Positions 24,690 through 35,084 of a DNA stretch of 64,000 nt are shown in pieces. Position numbers and translations under genes: made by a program. Each line of letters begins with the position of its first letter. Positions within the stretch are counted from its first letter, which is position 1. The notes under the pieces were generated by a model. It searched no databases. It was given only the letters and a program-made list of their open reading frames with translations, and was not told the origin of the DNA. The DNA lies in the NCBI RefSeq assembly GCF_013282215.1, contig NZ_CP048103.1:1426001-1490000 (forward strand). The letters run 5' to 3'. Origin of the DNA: Kroppenstedtia eburnea. GTDB taxonomy: Bacteria > Bacillota > Bacilli > Thermoactinomycetales > DSM-45169.

Positions 24690-27026
24690 ATGGCTGTAAA
24701 AGAGGAGGAGCGCGTACTGCCATTACTGCCACTTCGCGGTTTGCTGGTTTATCCCAGCATGGTTTTGCACCTGGATGTGGGCCGCGAACGATCCGTGAAG
24801 GCGTTGGAGCAGGCAATGGTGGAGGATGATCTGATTCTCCTTGCGACACAGCATGAGGTTCAGCTTGAAGAACCGACGCCGGAGGATATTTATAAAATGG
24901 GTACGATTGCCCGGGTGCGGCAAATGCTCAAATTGCCCAACGGGACCATTCGGGTCCTGGTGGAAGGGTTGTCCCGGGCCCGGCTTCTGGAGTTTTTGGA
25001 GACTGAATCCCATTACCGGGTACGTGTTCGCGAGATCATTCAGGAGGAAGTTCATGATATAAATGTGGAGGCTTTGATGCGATCGGTGTTGGATCATTTT
25101 GAACAGTACCTGCGGCTGTCCAAAAAGATGTCCCCGGAAACGTTGTCAGGGGTGTCCGATATCGATGAGCCGGGTCGCCTGGCAGACGTGGTCGCTTCCC
25201 ATCTTCCCCTCAAAATGGAGGACAAACAGCAAATTCTGGAGACAGTGGAGATCCGGGAACGCCTGGAAACCCTCCTCTCCATGTTGAACAATGAGCGGGA
25301 AGTACTGGAACTGGAGCGGAAAATCTCCCAGCGCGTCAAAAAACAGATGGAGAAAACCCAGAAAGAATACTATCTCCGGGAGCAGATGAAAGCGATTCAG
25401 CGGGAGCTGGGAGAAAAAGAAGGGCGTCTCGGGGAAGTGGAGGAACTTCGGGAGCAGCTGGCACAGTTGGAGGCGCCCGCGGATGTGAAGGAACGGATCG
25501 AGAAAGAATTGCAGCGGTTGGAGAAGATTCCCACCTCTTCCGCCGAAGGCGGTGTGATCCGCACATACGTGGAATGGCTGCTGGAGCTTCCTTGGCTGAA
25601 ACAGACCGAAGATGACCTGAATCTGAAAAAGGCGGAAAGAATTCTGGAAGAGGATCATTACGGGTTGGAAAAGGCGAAGGAACGGGTGTTGGAGTACCTG
25701 GCTGTCCAAAAGATGGTACAGCAATTGAAAGGGCCCATCCTGTGTCTGGTCGGACCGCCGGGGGTGGGAAAAACTTCTCTGGGTCGCTCCATCGCCCGGG
25801 CATTGGGCCGTCAATTTGTCCGCATCTCCCTGGGAGGAGTCCGGGATGAGGCGGAAATCCGCGGCCATCGCCGCACTTATGTGGGAGCCATGCCCGGACG
25901 GATCATCCAGGGGATCAAAAATGCGGGTACATCCAACCCCGTCTTTCTCCTGGATGAGATCGACAAGATGACGATGGATTTCCGGGGAGATCCCGCTTCC
26001 GCCCTGTTGGAAGTGTTGGACCCGGAACAGAACAAGACCTTCAGTGATCACTATATCGAGATGCCCTATGACTTGTCGAAGGTGATGTTCATCACCACAG
26101 CCAACACCTTGCACACCATTCCCCAGCCTCTTTTGGATCGGATGGAAACTCTGTACATTTCCGGGTACACCGAGATTGAGAAGGAACAGATCGCCAAGGA
26201 ATACCTGATCCCCAAACAGATCAAGGAACATGGCCTGACCAAGGAGAATTTTCAGATTCACAAAGAAGCGATTCGCAATGTGATCCGGTATTACACCCGG
26301 GAGGCCGGTGTGCGGAATCTGGAGCGGACTTTTGGCAAATTGGCCCGCAAAGGCGTAAAGCAATTGGTTTCCGGCGACCGGAAGCGGGTGGTCGTCACTG
26401 CCAAAAACCTCTCCAAATATCTGGGGCCGGAAAAATTCCGCTACGGGAAGGCAGAGGAGACCAACCCGACGGGAGCGGCCACCGGATTGGCTTGGACTGC
26501 GGCCGGTGGAGATACCCTCACCATCGAAGTATCGGTTCTTCCCGGCAAAGGGAAATTGACCCTGACCGGAAAACTGGGAGATGTGATGAAGGAATCAGCC
26601 CAGGCGGCGTTCAGCTATATCCGCTCCCGCGCGGAAGAATGGAAAATCGATCCCGAGTTCAACGAGAAAAATGATATTCACATTCATGTGCCGGAAGGTG
26701 CCATCCCCAAAGACGGCCCCTCCGCCGGGATCACGATGGCCACAGCATTGGTTTCCGCGCTGACAGGTGTACCGGTATCCCGGGAGGTCGGGATGACCGG
26801 AGAGATCACCCTCCGGGGCCGTGTCCTGCCGATCGGGGGACTGAAGGAGAAATCCCTGGCCGCCCACCGGGCGGGTTTAACCCGGATTCTGATTCCCAAA
26901 GAGAATGAAAAGGATCTGGACGAGATCCCAAAGAGTGTAAGTAAAGAGTTGAAAATCACCCCGGTCAGCCATATGGATGAAGTGCTGAAACTGGCATTGG
27001 TGAGGGATCCCAATGAAAGTGACTGA
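24690..27026 (+). CDS. lonA: ATP-dependent protease LonA
   Basis: 778 aa. Cytoplasmic quality-control protease. Domains are the N-terminal LAN domain (about 1-200, [24 protein letters not shown]), a long coiled coil (about 200-310), AAA+ with [20 protein letters not shown] (about 353) and FLLDEIDKM, and a C-terminal protease domain with catalytic Ser678 ([10 protein letters not shown]) and a Lys near 721 ([14 protein letters not shown]). GGAGGTG precedes the ATG. The last 14 nt overlap ysxC. Confidence 0.97.
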   Translation: MAVKEEERVLPLLPLRGLLVYPSMVLHLDVGRERSVKALEQAMVEDDLILLATQHEVQLEEPTPEDIYKMGTIARVRQMLKLPNGTIRVLVEGLSRARLLEFLETESHYRVRVREIIQEEVHDINVEALMRSVLDHFEQYLRLSKKMSPETLSGVSDIDEPGRLADVVASHLPLKMEDKQQILETVEIRERLETLLSMLNNEREVLELERKISQRVKKQMEKTQKEYYLREQMKAIQRELGEKEGRLGEVEELREQLAQLEAPADVKERIEKELQRLEKIPTSSAEGGVIRTYVEWLLELPWLKQTEDDLNLKKAERILEEDHYGLEKAKERVLEYLAVQKMVQQLKGPILCLVGPPGVGKTSLGRSIARALGRQFVRISLGGVRDEAEIRGHRRTYVGAMPGRIIQGIKNAGTSNPVFLLDEIDKMTMDFRGDPASALLEVLDPEQNKTFSDHYIEMPYDLSKVMFITTANTLHTIPQPLLDRMETLYISGYTEIEKEQIAKEYLIPKQIKEHGLTKENFQIHKEAIRNVIRYYTREAGVRNLERTFGKLARKGVKQLVSGDRKRVVVTAKNLSKYLGPEKFRYGKAEETNPTGAATGLAWTAAGGDTLTIEVSVLPGKGKLTLTGKLGDVMKESAQAAFSYIRSRAEEWKIDPEFNEKNDIHIHVPEGAIPKDGPSAGITMATALVSALTGVPVSREVGMTGEITLRGRVLPIGGLKEKSLAAHRAGLTRILIPKENEKDLDEIPKSVSKELKITPVSHMDEVLKLALVRDPNESD

Positions 27027-27606
27027 GTCGGAGTTTGTCATCAGCGCCGTCGGACCAGCTCAATACCCTGCGGACGCCCTGCCGGAAATCGCTCTGGCCG
27101 GGCGTTCCAATGTGGGGAAATCCTCATTGATCAATCGGTTGATTCACCGAAAAAATTTGGCCCGGACCAGTTCCAAGCCGGGAAAGACCCAAACCATCAA
27201 TTTCTATCGGATCAACGGGGCTCTGTTTTTTGCGGATATGCCGGGATATGGATTTGCCAAGGTTCCCAAATCGGTCAAAGCGGCCTGGGGCCGCATGATT
27301 GAAGGTTACCTCAGTAACCGGGATGAACTTCGTGGAGTGATCCAGGTGATCGATGTGCGCCATCCACCCACCCGGGATGACATCGCCATGTACGAATGGC
27401 TGAAACATTACCGGATGCCGACGATGATCGTGGCCACCAAGGCGGATAAAATCCCCCGCGGCCGCTGGCAGAAGCATCTGAAACAAGTCCGGGAGGGGCT
27501 CCGTCTGGAAGCGGGTGTCCCGCTGATTCTGTTCTCTGCTCAGACGGGACAGGGGAAAGAAGAGGTTTGGGCGGAAATCCGGAAATGGATGCCAGGTGCA
27601 TCCTGA
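27013..27606 (+). CDS. ysxC: ribosome biogenesis GTP-binding protein YsxC/EngB
   Basis: 197 aa. GTPase needed for 50S subunit assembly. G-motifs are [14 protein letters not shown] (G1), TPGKTQ-like switch region ([10 protein letters not shown]), DMPGYG (G3), TKADK (G4) and SAQTG (G5). The start lies inside lonA (14-nt overlap), the same coupling as in Bacillus. It is the last gene before a break in synteny: in B. subtilis hemA follows directly, whereas here about 8.7 kb intervenes. Confidence 0.96.
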   Translation: MKVTESEFVISAVGPAQYPADALPEIALAGRSNVGKSSLINRLIHRKNLARTSSKPGKTQTINFYRINGALFFADMPGYGFAKVPKSVKAAWGRMIEGYLSNRDELRGVIQVIDVRHPPTRDDIAMYEWLKHYRMPTMIVATKADKIPRGRWQKHLKQVREGLRLEAGVPLILFSAQTGQGKEEVWAEIRKWMPGAS

Positions 27607-27623
27607 AAACCCGTTCATCCTAG

Positions 27624-27799
27624 CTGGAAGCGTTGTGAAAAAACCATCATACCCATAGGGCACAAGTCGTGCCTAGGGTCGCTTCGCTCCCCGGTCACGC
27701 TATGCAGGGAGGGTTGGGTTTCACATGGAGCGCCTTTGGCTCGTCAGAACAACGAAGCGGAATGTGAAACCCAATCCCGACCGTCCATAAACGCTTTTA
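27624..27799 (+). repeat. dispersed inverted-end repeat, copy B (MITE-like)
   Basis: Left end CTGGAAGCGTTGTGA, right end near AAACGCTTTT. Internal complementary arms are GGGTTGGGTTTCACAT and ATGTGAAACCCAATCCC. An extra block (ACCCATAGGGCACAAGTC... with GGTCGCTTCGCTCCCCGG hairpin) is shared with copy D. Confidence 0.8.
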
Positions 27800-27902
27800 A
27801 GAGGGGAACCCGACGGGACAGGACTGAATAGATTACATACGACACTGATGATAAGCCGTATCAGATGACAGAGACATTTGGGGAGAAAGGTTGGGGGACA
27901 GG

Positions 27903-29006
27903 ATGGATCAGAAGATTCGCGTGGCCGTGCTCTTCGGAGGTAAATCAGGGGAACACGCGGTTTCACTTCAGTCTGCCGCATCGGTCATCCAAGCCATGGA
28001 CCCGGAAAAGATGGACGTTTTTCCGGTCTTGATCAATCCGGAGGGGAAATGGCAACCGGGAGAATATGCTCTTCCCGCCTTGGAAGGGAAGATGGAACCG
28101 AAACTGCTGGAGGAATTGGGCAAGCGGTCGACAGCCAGGGACCCATTGCCTGTCACCACCTCCCTGCCGGTGCTGAAGTGGGAAGAGATCGATGTGGTGT
28201 TTCCGGTCCTTCACGGCACCTTCGGTGAAGACGGGACGATTCAGGGAATGTTGGAGATCGCCGATATCCCTTATGTGGGTGCAGGTGTTCTGGCTTCTGC
28301 CGTCGGTATGGACAAGGTGATGATGAAGAAAATTTTTGCACAGGAAGGGCTTCCCCAGGGAGACTTCACATTCTGTTTGCGAAGGGCGATCGAACAGGAT
28401 ATCGACACAGTCATCTCCGGAATCGAAGCAGAATTTGCCTATCCTTGTTTTGTCAAACCGGCCAATCTGGGGTCCAGTGTAGGCATTTCCAAGGCGAAAA
28501 ACCGGGAGGAGCTGAAGGGAGCGCTTCAACTGGCTGCCCGTTATGACCGCAAAGTGATTGTGGAAGAGTTTATCGATGCCCGGGAAGTGGAGGTGGCTGT
28601 TCTCGGAAATGAGGAGCCGGTCGCTTCCGTACCGGGCGAGATCGTCTCTTCCAACGACTTTTATGACTACCGGGCCAAATACATCGACGGCAAGTCGGAG
28701 ATGCGGATCCCTGCGGACTTGCCGGAGCCTGTGCTGGAAGAAATCAGCGGATTGGCGTTGAAAGCCTATCAGGGAATCGATTGCAGCGGTCTCGCCCGGG
28801 TCGATTTCTTTATCCGAAAATCGGATGGAAAGATCTTGATCAATGAGATCAACACCATGCCCGGTTTCACACCCTTCAGCATGTACGCCAACCTGTGGAA
28901 GCATTCCGGCATCAGCTATCCGGAACTGATTTCCAGGCTGATTGACTTGGCTTTGGAGCGCCATGGGGAGAAAAAGAAATCGATCACCACTTTTGATGTG
29001 GAGTAA
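27903..29006 (+). CDS. ddl: D-alanine--D-alanine ligase
   Basis: 367 aa ATP-grasp enzyme that joins two D-alanines for the peptidoglycan stem. Signatures are VLFGGKSGEHAVSL near the N-terminus, PVLHGTFGEDGTIQGMLEIADIPYVGAG, KPANLGSSVGISKA, and INEINTMPGFTPFSMYANLW. Start at ATG 27903; an in-frame TTG at 27891 is an alternative. It sits alone with its own terminator in the block inserted between ysxC and hemA. Confidence 0.95.
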   Translation: MDQKIRVAVLFGGKSGEHAVSLQSAASVIQAMDPEKMDVFPVLINPEGKWQPGEYALPALEGKMEPKLLEELGKRSTARDPLPVTTSLPVLKWEEIDVVFPVLHGTFGEDGTIQGMLEIADIPYVGAGVLASAVGMDKVMMKKIFAQEGLPQGDFTFCLRRAIEQDIDTVISGIEAEFAYPCFVKPANLGSSVGISKAKNREELKGALQLAARYDRKVIVEEFIDAREVEVAVLGNEEPVASVPGEIVSSNDFYDYRAKYIDGKSEMRIPADLPEPVLEEISGLALKAYQGIDCSGLARVDFFIRKSDGKILINEINTMPGFTPFSMYANLWKHSGISYPELISRLIDLALERHGEKKKSITTFDVE

Positions 29007-29013
29007 GATGTTG

Positions 29014-29045
29014 AAATCCCCGTATGCGATGCGGGGATTTTTATA
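29014..29045 (+). terminator. terminator of ddl
   Basis: AAATCCCC - GTATGCGATGC - GGGGATTT followed by TTAT. Confidence 0.85.
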
Positions 29046-29087
29046 ACGGGGAAAATTGCCATCAAAAAACCGCCGGAGACTGACGGA

Positions 29088-29564
29088 TTATTTTTTAAAG
29101 GCCATATAACCACCCAATATCACCAGAACAGCGGGCCAATAGCTGTTCAAAATTTGCGCCGCCGGATTCAGTCCCGGGATTTCCGTCACCCCCGGCCAGG
29201 CGAACAATCCGAGTAGCAACAACAGGGCACCGATCATGCCGTGGTTTCTGTTTTTTCTGATCAGACCGCCTAAGAGGAGAAAAGAGGCACCGATGATGGC
29301 GGGGATCATGCTCCAGTGAGAAGGCCAATCCTTGATCCGGTTCAGACCCCAAGCGTGTATGCCCAAGCCCAGTGCGATTCCACCCCAGATCATTAAATAG
29401 GGGTGCCTCGGCTTGTGCCGGGCATAGAAAATCACCAGCAAACCAGTCGCCGCCAGGATCAATTCCCAGGAGAGAGTGTCGGGGGAGAGTGCGATTCCCT
29501 GTTCCCGGAACAACAGGAACATGCCGGCGAGGGCGATCAATATTCCGATGGTTTTTGTACGCAT
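29088..29564 (-). CDS. small integral membrane protein (LiaF-type transmembrane region)
   Basis: 158 aa with four or five hydrophobic segments (about 5-25, 33-50, 58-75, 85-105, 110-130 and a C-terminal segment). No soluble domain or catalytic motif is seen. The repeated GG-rich helices and terminal WPAVLVILGGYMAFKK resemble the transmembrane part of LiaF/DUF5668 proteins. That likeness is weak, and function is unknown. The ATG at 29564 has AAAGGAGAG upstream and overlaps the end of the EamA gene by 28 nt, so the two are co-expressed. Confidence 0.7.
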   Translation of the reverse strand: MRTKTIGILIALAGMFLLFREQGIALSPDTLSWELILAATGLLVIFYARHKPRHPYLMIWGGIALGLGIHAWGLNRIKDWPSHWSMIPAIIGASFLLLGGLIRKNRNHGMIGALLLLLGLFAWPGVTEIPGLNPAAQILNSYWPAVLVILGGYMAFKK

Positions 29565-30472
29565 GTCGACTCTCCTTTACGATTGATCAAGTGTTTTCCG
29601 GGGAGTTCGGACAGAATCATCCCGACAAAGATGAGAGCGCCGCCTGTCAAACCCCATCCGGTCATCGACACACCGAGCCAAACATAGTCGGTCAAGGCGG
29701 CGAAAACGGGCTCCATGGCAAAGATCAAAGCCACCCGGTTCGGACTGGTTTCCCGCTGAAAATAAGTCTGTCCGACATAGGCCAGCACCGTTGCGAATAA
29801 AGCGGTCACCAGCACCGCCATCCAGACACCGGGTTCCGCCCAAGGGTGCTTCCGCAACAACAGATTCCACGGTTCAAACAGGAAGGAGAGGACCAGGCTG
29901 GCCACTGTCACCAGAGTCACCTGCACCGTAACCAACGGAAGAGCCCCGGCACGGGGAGCATATTTGGAGGTATACACCACTTGCAGCCCAAATCCGACTG
30001 CACAGAGCATGGCCAACAGATCGCCCTGGTTGATCCGGGAAAAATCGGCCAAAGCCAGGAGATACAATCCCATGACAGACAAGGCAACCCCGGCCCATGC
30101 GTTAGGTCGGGGGCGGAGCCCGAGGATGAAAAAACTGAGGATGGGGATCATCGCCACGGACAAACCCGTCAAAAAACCGGACTTTCCGGAAGTCGTGTAC
30201 AACAGACTGAGCGTCTGAAAAGAAAAACCCATAAGCAACCAGAGACCAAGAAATATACCGGGACGAAGAGTCTGCTTTGCAAAGGCTTGTCGATGCTTGC
30301 CCCGCCAGCAGAGAAACCCCCACAGCAAGATGGAGGCAAGACCGAATCGAAAGGCCAGAAAGGCGAAAGGGGGTAAGGTATCGATCGCTCCTTGCACCAG
30401 TACGAAAGTGGCACCCCAAACAAAAGCGATGGAAAGCAGGGCCGCATCAGCCCGGATCTGTCTGGCTGACAT
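29537..30472 (-). CDS. EamA-family (DMT superfamily) transporter
   Basis: 311 aa with about ten hydrophobic helices arranged as two EamA repeats. The first begins LSIAFVWGATFVLVQGAI...FLAFRFGLASILLW and the second LLAMLCAVGFGLQVVYTSKYA. The near-end EPVFAALTDYVWLGVSMTGWGLTGGALIFVGM is the typical last-helix signature. Members export metabolites or amino acids; the substrate cannot be told. GAGGAGAC lies before the ATG at 30472. Operon with the downstream membrane protein. Confidence 0.9.
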   Translation of the reverse strand: MSARQIRADAALLSIAFVWGATFVLVQGAIDTLPPFAFLAFRFGLASILLWGFLCWRGKHRQAFAKQTLRPGIFLGLWLLMGFSFQTLSLLYTTSGKSGFLTGLSVAMIPILSFFILGLRPRPNAWAGVALSVMGLYLLALADFSRINQGDLLAMLCAVGFGLQVVYTSKYAPRAGALPLVTVQVTLVTVASLVLSFLFEPWNLLLRKHPWAEPGVWMAVLVTALFATVLAYVGQTYFQRETSPNRVALIFAMEPVFAALTDYVWLGVSMTGWGLTGGALIFVGMILSELPGKHLINRKGESTCVQKPSEY

Positions 30473-30819
30473 CTGACAAGTCTCCTCTGATGTATAAAAA
30501 TTGATTCAAATCCCATAGTATCACAGATCGTAATCAGGACAGACAAGAACTTTTCAAAAGAGAATCGGCTGTTTCAATGGTTCCCGTCTTAATAACCATG
30601 GTAAAATTATGTTAAGATTGAATAAGACATTTGCATGGGTTTTTACTAACCAAAGAACTACTTCGAGGAGCCGCTGATCCGGCCGGCGGAGAAGAGGGAA
30701 AGGAGGTCGTGAGGATTTCACGTCGGATCCATAGCTTCAGGCACTCCCCCTCGGGTCGGATGTGTCCACTTACATAAGCTGTTCGCAAGAGTACAAAAAG
30801 ATTGGCGGGTAGGATCTGT
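30473..30819. other. intergenic region between divergent units
   Basis: Holds the promoters for the EamA operon and the histidine kinase operon. No gene, RNA motif or repeat was recognised. Confidence 0.4.
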
Positions 30820-32664
30820 ATGAAATGGCAGAATTGGCTGGAACGGACGAGTCGATGGTCAGTGGTCTTTTTTGCATGGTTTCTCTCTGCTTTCACGGTT
30901 GTGATGCAACAGTCGGACGTCGGATGGAGTCCGCTTCATCTGATCGTATTGGCCTCCCTGTTGATGATTACGGAATTTTTTCCGTTTCCGGGTCAGGAGG
31001 GAAGGGTGACTGTTCACTTTCCGTTTCTGTTCACGCTGACCTCCATGTTTTCTCCGGGTTTGACAGGAATGGTGTATACAGCGATCGTCCTGACGGTGAC
31101 CTTGATCAAAAAGCACTCCCTGTACCGGGCGGCTTTCCGGACCGGGTACACCATTCTGGGATTGTTCGGAATCCAATGGTTCCTGACTGAAGTCGGGACG
31201 GGCTGGATCAACCAGGGCGGGATTGCCATGCCTTTTCTGGCGATCGCGGGAAGTGTGCTGGTCTATGAAACCATCAGCAAAGGTGTTCGCGACGGCATCG
31301 AACTTATACGTCCCCGTCCGCGGCGTTCGCGGCTCTGGTGGGCCAATTGGCAGTTGGAATCGGGAGCGGCTCTGTTGTCTCTGATCTACTCTCTCGCATA
31401 TTACGGGATGTTGCATGAGGGGCGGGAGACCGACCCCTTGGCATTTTTGTTTTTCTATGCTCCCTTGGCGGCGTTCGCCGTCCTGTCCAATGTCATTGTC
31501 CGGCTGGCACGAAAAGAACAGAAATTGAAGTTGTTGTTTGTGCTGGCCACGGAAATCAACCGAAATCTGGATCTGCGAAAAGTGATGGAAAAAACGATTC
31601 TGCCCTTATCCAAGGTGATTCCCTACAATCGTGGCTTCTTTTATCTGCTGAAGAACGGCCGGCTCCATCCCGCGGTGACGGCGGGTGAAGTGCCGGAACA
31701 CCTGAAGAAGCGGCAACCTCCGCTGAACCAGGGGATCAGCGGGTGGGTCGCCGCCCACGGGGTTCCCGCCATGATCCATCATGCCGGACGGGATCCCAGG
31801 TGCATTGAAGACATGGAAGAGATGGATGAGGTCTGTTCGGTGCTCTCTGTCCCCTTAAAGATGGATGGAGAGGTACTGGGTGTGATCACCCTGTGGAAGA
31901 TGGAACAGCGGGCCTTTGAAGAAGTGGATCTCACCTTTCTTCAAGTATTGGCCAGTCAGACTGTGGTGGCAATCAAAAACGCGCGGTTGATGGAAGAGAG
32001 AGAACGGCGGGTGGTCGCGGAAGAGAGAAACCGCCTCGCCAGGGAAATCCATGATGGGATTGCCCAATCATTTGCAGGTGTATTGATGAAAGTGGAATCT
32101 TCCCTTAAGATTTTTGATTCCCGACCGGAGCAAGTGCGCAAGTGGTTGGATGAGAGTCAAGTGGAGTTGCGGGACGGTCTCAAAGAAGTCCGCCATTCGA
32201 TCACGGCCCTCCGTCCTTCCCCGGCGGCCCGGATCGGGTTGATCCCGGCTCTTCGCAGACGTGTGGAGGCATTTGAAAGTGAAACAGGCGCCGAAGGCAT
32301 TTTTGAAGTCCGCGGGGAAAAAGTCCCCCTCCATGATGATGCGGTGGAAACCATATATATGGTCTGCCACGAAGCACTCTCCAATGCCGGCAAACATGCA
32401 AAAGCCTCCCGCATTCGTGTTACCCTGGATTTTCAATCTGATGAGGTGCGGCTGACAGTGGAGGACAACGGTGTCGGTTTTTCCTTGGCCAAAGCGGTCT
32501 ACAAAGCTGAAGCGCAAAAACGTTACGGGATCGTGGGGATGAATGAACGGGCTCAAAATTTGGGCGCCGCCCTGCAATTTGACAGCGAAGAGGGAGAAGG
32601 GACCCGGGTCATCCTGACCATACCGATCGGAGAAGAGGAGGAGGCGGCTGTCCATGCCCATTAA
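30820..32664 (+). CDS. membrane sensor histidine kinase with GAF domain
   Basis: 614 aa. The N-terminal half (about 1-235) has roughly six to eight hydrophobic helices. A GAF domain follows (about 240-395, LRKVMEKTILPLSKVIPYNRGFFYLL ... LSVPLKMDGEVLGVITL). Then come a HisKA_3 dimerisation/phosphorylation helix with the acceptor His near residue 411 (REIHDGIAQ) and a C-terminal HATPase_c domain (NAGKHAKAS, DNGVGF, GIVGMNERA). This is the NarX/DegS/LiaS class. The signal is unknown. ATG at 30820 is taken over a TTG at 30802. Overlaps the response regulator by 11 nt. Confidence 0.92.
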   Translation: MKWQNWLERTSRWSVVFFAWFLSAFTVVMQQSDVGWSPLHLIVLASLLMITEFFPFPGQEGRVTVHFPFLFTLTSMFSPGLTGMVYTAIVLTVTLIKKHSLYRAAFRTGYTILGLFGIQWFLTEVGTGWINQGGIAMPFLAIAGSVLVYETISKGVRDGIELIRPRPRRSRLWWANWQLESGAALLSLIYSLAYYGMLHEGRETDPLAFLFFYAPLAAFAVLSNVIVRLARKEQKLKLLFVLATEINRNLDLRKVMEKTILPLSKVIPYNRGFFYLLKNGRLHPAVTAGEVPEHLKKRQPPLNQGISGWVAAHGVPAMIHHAGRDPRCIEDMEEMDEVCSVLSVPLKMDGEVLGVITLWKMEQRAFEEVDLTFLQVLASQTVVAIKNARLMEERERRVVAEERNRLAREIHDGIAQSFAGVLMKVESSLKIFDSRPEQVRKWLDESQVELRDGLKEVRHSITALRPSPAARIGLIPALRRRVEAFESETGAEGIFEVRGEKVPLHDDAVETIYMVCHEALSNAGKHAKASRIRVTLDFQSDEVRLTVEDNGVGFSLAKAVYKAEAQKRYGIVGMNERAQNLGAALQFDSEEGEGTRVILTIPIGEEEEAAVHAH

Positions 32665-33304
32665 CGTGTTATTGGTGGATGACCATGCGGTTTTGAGAGA
32701 TGGGCTGTCCAATATCATCAGTCTGGAAGAGGACATGGAGGTCGTTGGACAGGCGAGCAGCGGAGCGGAAGCGCTTTTGATGATTGAAGAATTGCAACCC
32801 GATGTGGTGCTGATGGATATCAATATGCCGGGGATGAGCGGGGTGGAAGCGATCCGGCGCATCCGCGCCAAAGACCAAAAAGTGGCGGTGCTGGTGCTGA
32901 CCATGTTTGACAGGGATGAATATCTGTATGAATCGATCCGGGCCGGGGCGACAGGCTATCTGTTGAAAGATGCACCCTCCTCCGATGTGATCGATGCGAT
33001 TCGCTCCGCCTCCCGGGGAGAGTCCACCCTTCATCCGGTGATGGCCAGAAAGCTGTTGGACAATATCAGCGGAGGCAAAAAGACGGACCGGGGCTCCAAC
33101 GAGGATTCACTCACTCCCCGGGAATTGGATGTTCTCAATCTGATGGTGAAAGGGCTGTCCAACAAGGAGATCGCCGAACAGCTGTTTATCAGCGACAAAA
33201 CTGTCAAGATCCATGTGAGCAACATATTGAAAAAGTTACGGGTCAAGAGCCGTTCCCAGGCGATTATCTATGCGATTCAGCACGAGTTGGTGTTGCTGGA
33301 TTGA
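32654..33304 (+). CDS. NarL/LuxR-family response regulator
   Basis: 216 aa. Receiver domain (1-120) with acidic pocket DD (9-10), phospho-acceptor Asp55 (VLMDINMPG), Thr near 83 and Lys near 105 (YLLKDA). The C-terminal LuxR helix-turn-helix (about 150-210) reads LTPRELDVLNLMVKGLSNKEIAEQLFISDKTVKIHVSNILKKL. Partner of the preceding kinase through the 11-nt overlap. The target genes are not evident from the neighbourhood; the EamA operon diverging upstream is one candidate. Confidence 0.95.
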   Translation: MPINVLLVDDHAVLRDGLSNIISLEEDMEVVGQASSGAEALLMIEELQPDVVLMDINMPGMSGVEAIRRIRAKDQKVAVLVLTMFDRDEYLYESIRAGATGYLLKDAPSSDVIDAIRSASRGESTLHPVMARKLLDNISGGKKTDRGSNEDSLTPRELDVLNLMVKGLSNKEIAEQLFISDKTVKIHVSNILKKLRVKSRSQAIIYAIQHELVLLD

Positions 33305-33326
33305 GGGGAGCGGGCTGATTCCGCAG

Positions 33327-33365
33327 AAAAAACCGGGTCAACGAAAGGTTGGCCCGGTTTTTATT
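33327..33365 (+). terminator. terminator of the two-component operon
   Basis: AAAAACCGGGTCAAC - GAAA - GGTTGGCCCGGTTTTTA. Confidence 0.9.
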
Positions 33366-33449
33366 TTCTGTAAGAGTTCGTACGTGAATTAAACCACAAC
33401 TCTTCTATTGAAATGGGCATGATTCCCCCGTGGCTCGATCAACAGATCA

Positions 33450-34286
33450 CTATTCCAGGTTGCGGTGTCTTAGCAGATACTTTTCCAAACGGGAGACGGC
33501 TTCATACATGACTGTGGCACAGATGGCCACAATCACCAGGCTCATGATGACGAGGGTCAGGTTGAACACTTGAAACCCGTACATGATCAGGTATCCCAGC
33601 CCATTTTTGGAAACCAGAAATTCTCCCACGATCACCCCAACCCAGGCAAGGCCGACATTCACCTTTAAGGCGGCGATCATGTCGGGGATACAGGCGGGGA
33701 AGATAATCCGGGTGTACAGTTGCCATCGGGTGGCTCCAAAGGAGCGGGCCAATTTGAGATAGTCGGTGCTCACGCTCTGAAAGCTGTTGTGGATCACCAA
33801 AGTGGTGATGATGATGGTGATGGCCACCCCCATCATCAGGATGGAGCCGAATCCGGCACCGAAGGTGACGATAAACAACGGCCCGAGAGCCACCTTGGGC
33901 ATGCTGTTCAAAACCACCAGGTAGGGATCCAGTACCCGGGAAAGAAAGGGAGAGGCCCAGATCAGCGTGGCCAGAGCGATACCTGCGGCGGTTCCCAGGA
34001 TAAAACCGATCACCGTTTCAAGGATCGTCACCCCGATATCGTGGATCAGATTGCCGCCGGACAGCATCTCAAGAAACAGGTTCCAGATGCGGACGGGGCT
34101 GCTGAAGAGAAAAGGATCGATCCACCCCGCCCGGGAACTGATCTCCCATCCACCCAGGAAAATAATCAGGATGACCCAGCGGGCGGTCCCCACCCACCCG
34201 TCCATCAGCCGGAGACGTCGCAAGTAACGGGCGTGGACCTCCGATTTGGCCCCCCGGGTCAAGCGGGCATCCATCCATTTCATCAT
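33450..34286 (-). CDS. ABC transporter permease, nitrate/sulfonate/taurine type
   Basis: 278 aa with about six membrane helices and the BPD_transp_1 EAA-type loop (SFGATRWQLYTRIIFPACIPDMIAALKVNVGLAWVGVIVGEFL). ATG at 34286 overlaps the ATPase stop (TGATG). With the ATPase and binding protein it forms a three-gene importer read leftward: binding protein, ATPase, permease. The substrate class could be sulfonates, pyrimidine precursors of thiamine, or similar. I looked for a thiamine riboswitch upstream and saw none. Confidence 0.9.
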   Translation of the reverse strand: MMKWMDARLTRGAKSEVHARYLRRLRLMDGWVGTARWVILIIFLGGWEISSRAGWIDPFLFSSPVRIWNLFLEMLSGGNLIHDIGVTILETVIGFILGTAAGIALATLIWASPFLSRVLDPYLVVLNSMPKVALGPLFIVTFGAGFGSILMMGVAITIIITTLVIHNSFQSVSTDYLKLARSFGATRWQLYTRIIFPACIPDMIAALKVNVGLAWVGVIVGEFLVSKNGLGYLIMYGFQVFNLTLVIMSLVIVAICATVMYEAVSRLEKYLLRHRNLE

Positions 34287-35053
34287 CACAGCTCCATCTC
34301 CTTCCACAACACTTCAAAGAGGGGGCGAAAAGAGGACGCTCCCCGGGCCTCCAGCGGGGAAGCTGACCTGAGTTCTTCCGGGACTTTCAGCGTGCGACGG
34401 ATTTTGCCCGGTCTCCCTCCCATCACCAGGATTCGGTCGGACATGGCGAGGGCTTCTTCCAGATCGTGCGTAACCAACAGAACAGTCATCGAACGGGTTT
34501 CCAAAGCCCGGATCAATAATTCTTCCAAATGGAGTTTGTTCTGGTAGTCCACAGCGGAGAAGGGTTCATCCAACAGCAGGATTTCAGGTTGGACTGCCAG
34601 TGTCCGCACCAGGGCCACGCGCTGTCTCATCCCGCCGGAGAGCTGGGAGGGAAATTGCTTCGCTGTATGTTCCAGACCCAATTCCTCCAGCAGGAAGTGA
34701 GCCTGCTTTCTGGTTTTCTTGTCATCCATTCCTCTGAACTCCAGGCCGAGGGCGATATTTTCCTCCACTGTGCGCCAATCCAGCAGACAATCCCTCTGCA
34801 ACATGTAGCTGACACGCCTGTTTGGTGATTCCACCTTTTCTCCGGCAATCCGAACCTCCCCCTCTGTAGGTTGGATCAAACCGGCAACAAGGGAGAGCAC
34901 CGTACTCTTTCCACACCCGCTGGACCCGACCAGGCTGACAAACTCACCGGGTCGGATCTTGAAGGAGACCGGTTCCAGCGCCTGGATTTCATCTTCCCGG
35001 TTCAGGTATGCTTTGGTCACATGCAGGGCCTCAATGATGGGAGTGTCACTCAA
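34286..35053 (-). CDS. ABC transporter ATP-binding protein, SsuB/TauB type
   Basis: 255 aa. Walker A GSSGCGKSTVLS (about 43), Q-loop YMLQRDCLLDWRTVEEN, signature LSGGMRQRVALVRTLA, Walker B ILLLDEPFSAVD and switch His in VTHDLEEA. The Q-loop and DWRTV region are typical of the nitrate/sulfonate/taurine subfamily. It starts at ATG 35053, 32 nt downstream of the binding-protein stop, and overlaps the permease start by one base. Confidence 0.93.
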   Translation of the reverse strand: MSDTPIIEALHVTKAYLNREDEIQALEPVSFKIRPGEFVSLVGSSGCGKSTVLSLVAGLIQPTEGEVRIAGEKVESPNRRVSYMLQRDCLLDWRTVEENIALGLEFRGMDDKKTRKQAHFLLEELGLEHTAKQFPSQLSGGMRQRVALVRTLAVQPEILLLDEPFSAVDYQNKLHLEELLIRALETRSMTVLLVTHDLEEALAMSDRILVMGGRPGKIRRTLKVPEELRSASPLEARGASSFRPLFEVLWKEMEL

Positions 35054-35084
35054 AAATGTTCCCTCCTTCCGGTCCGGACTGCGG

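Noticed and set aside
29372-30376. Plus-strand frames across the EamA and membrane-protein genes
   Set aside because: Antisense shadows; Q/H-rich low-complexity translation.
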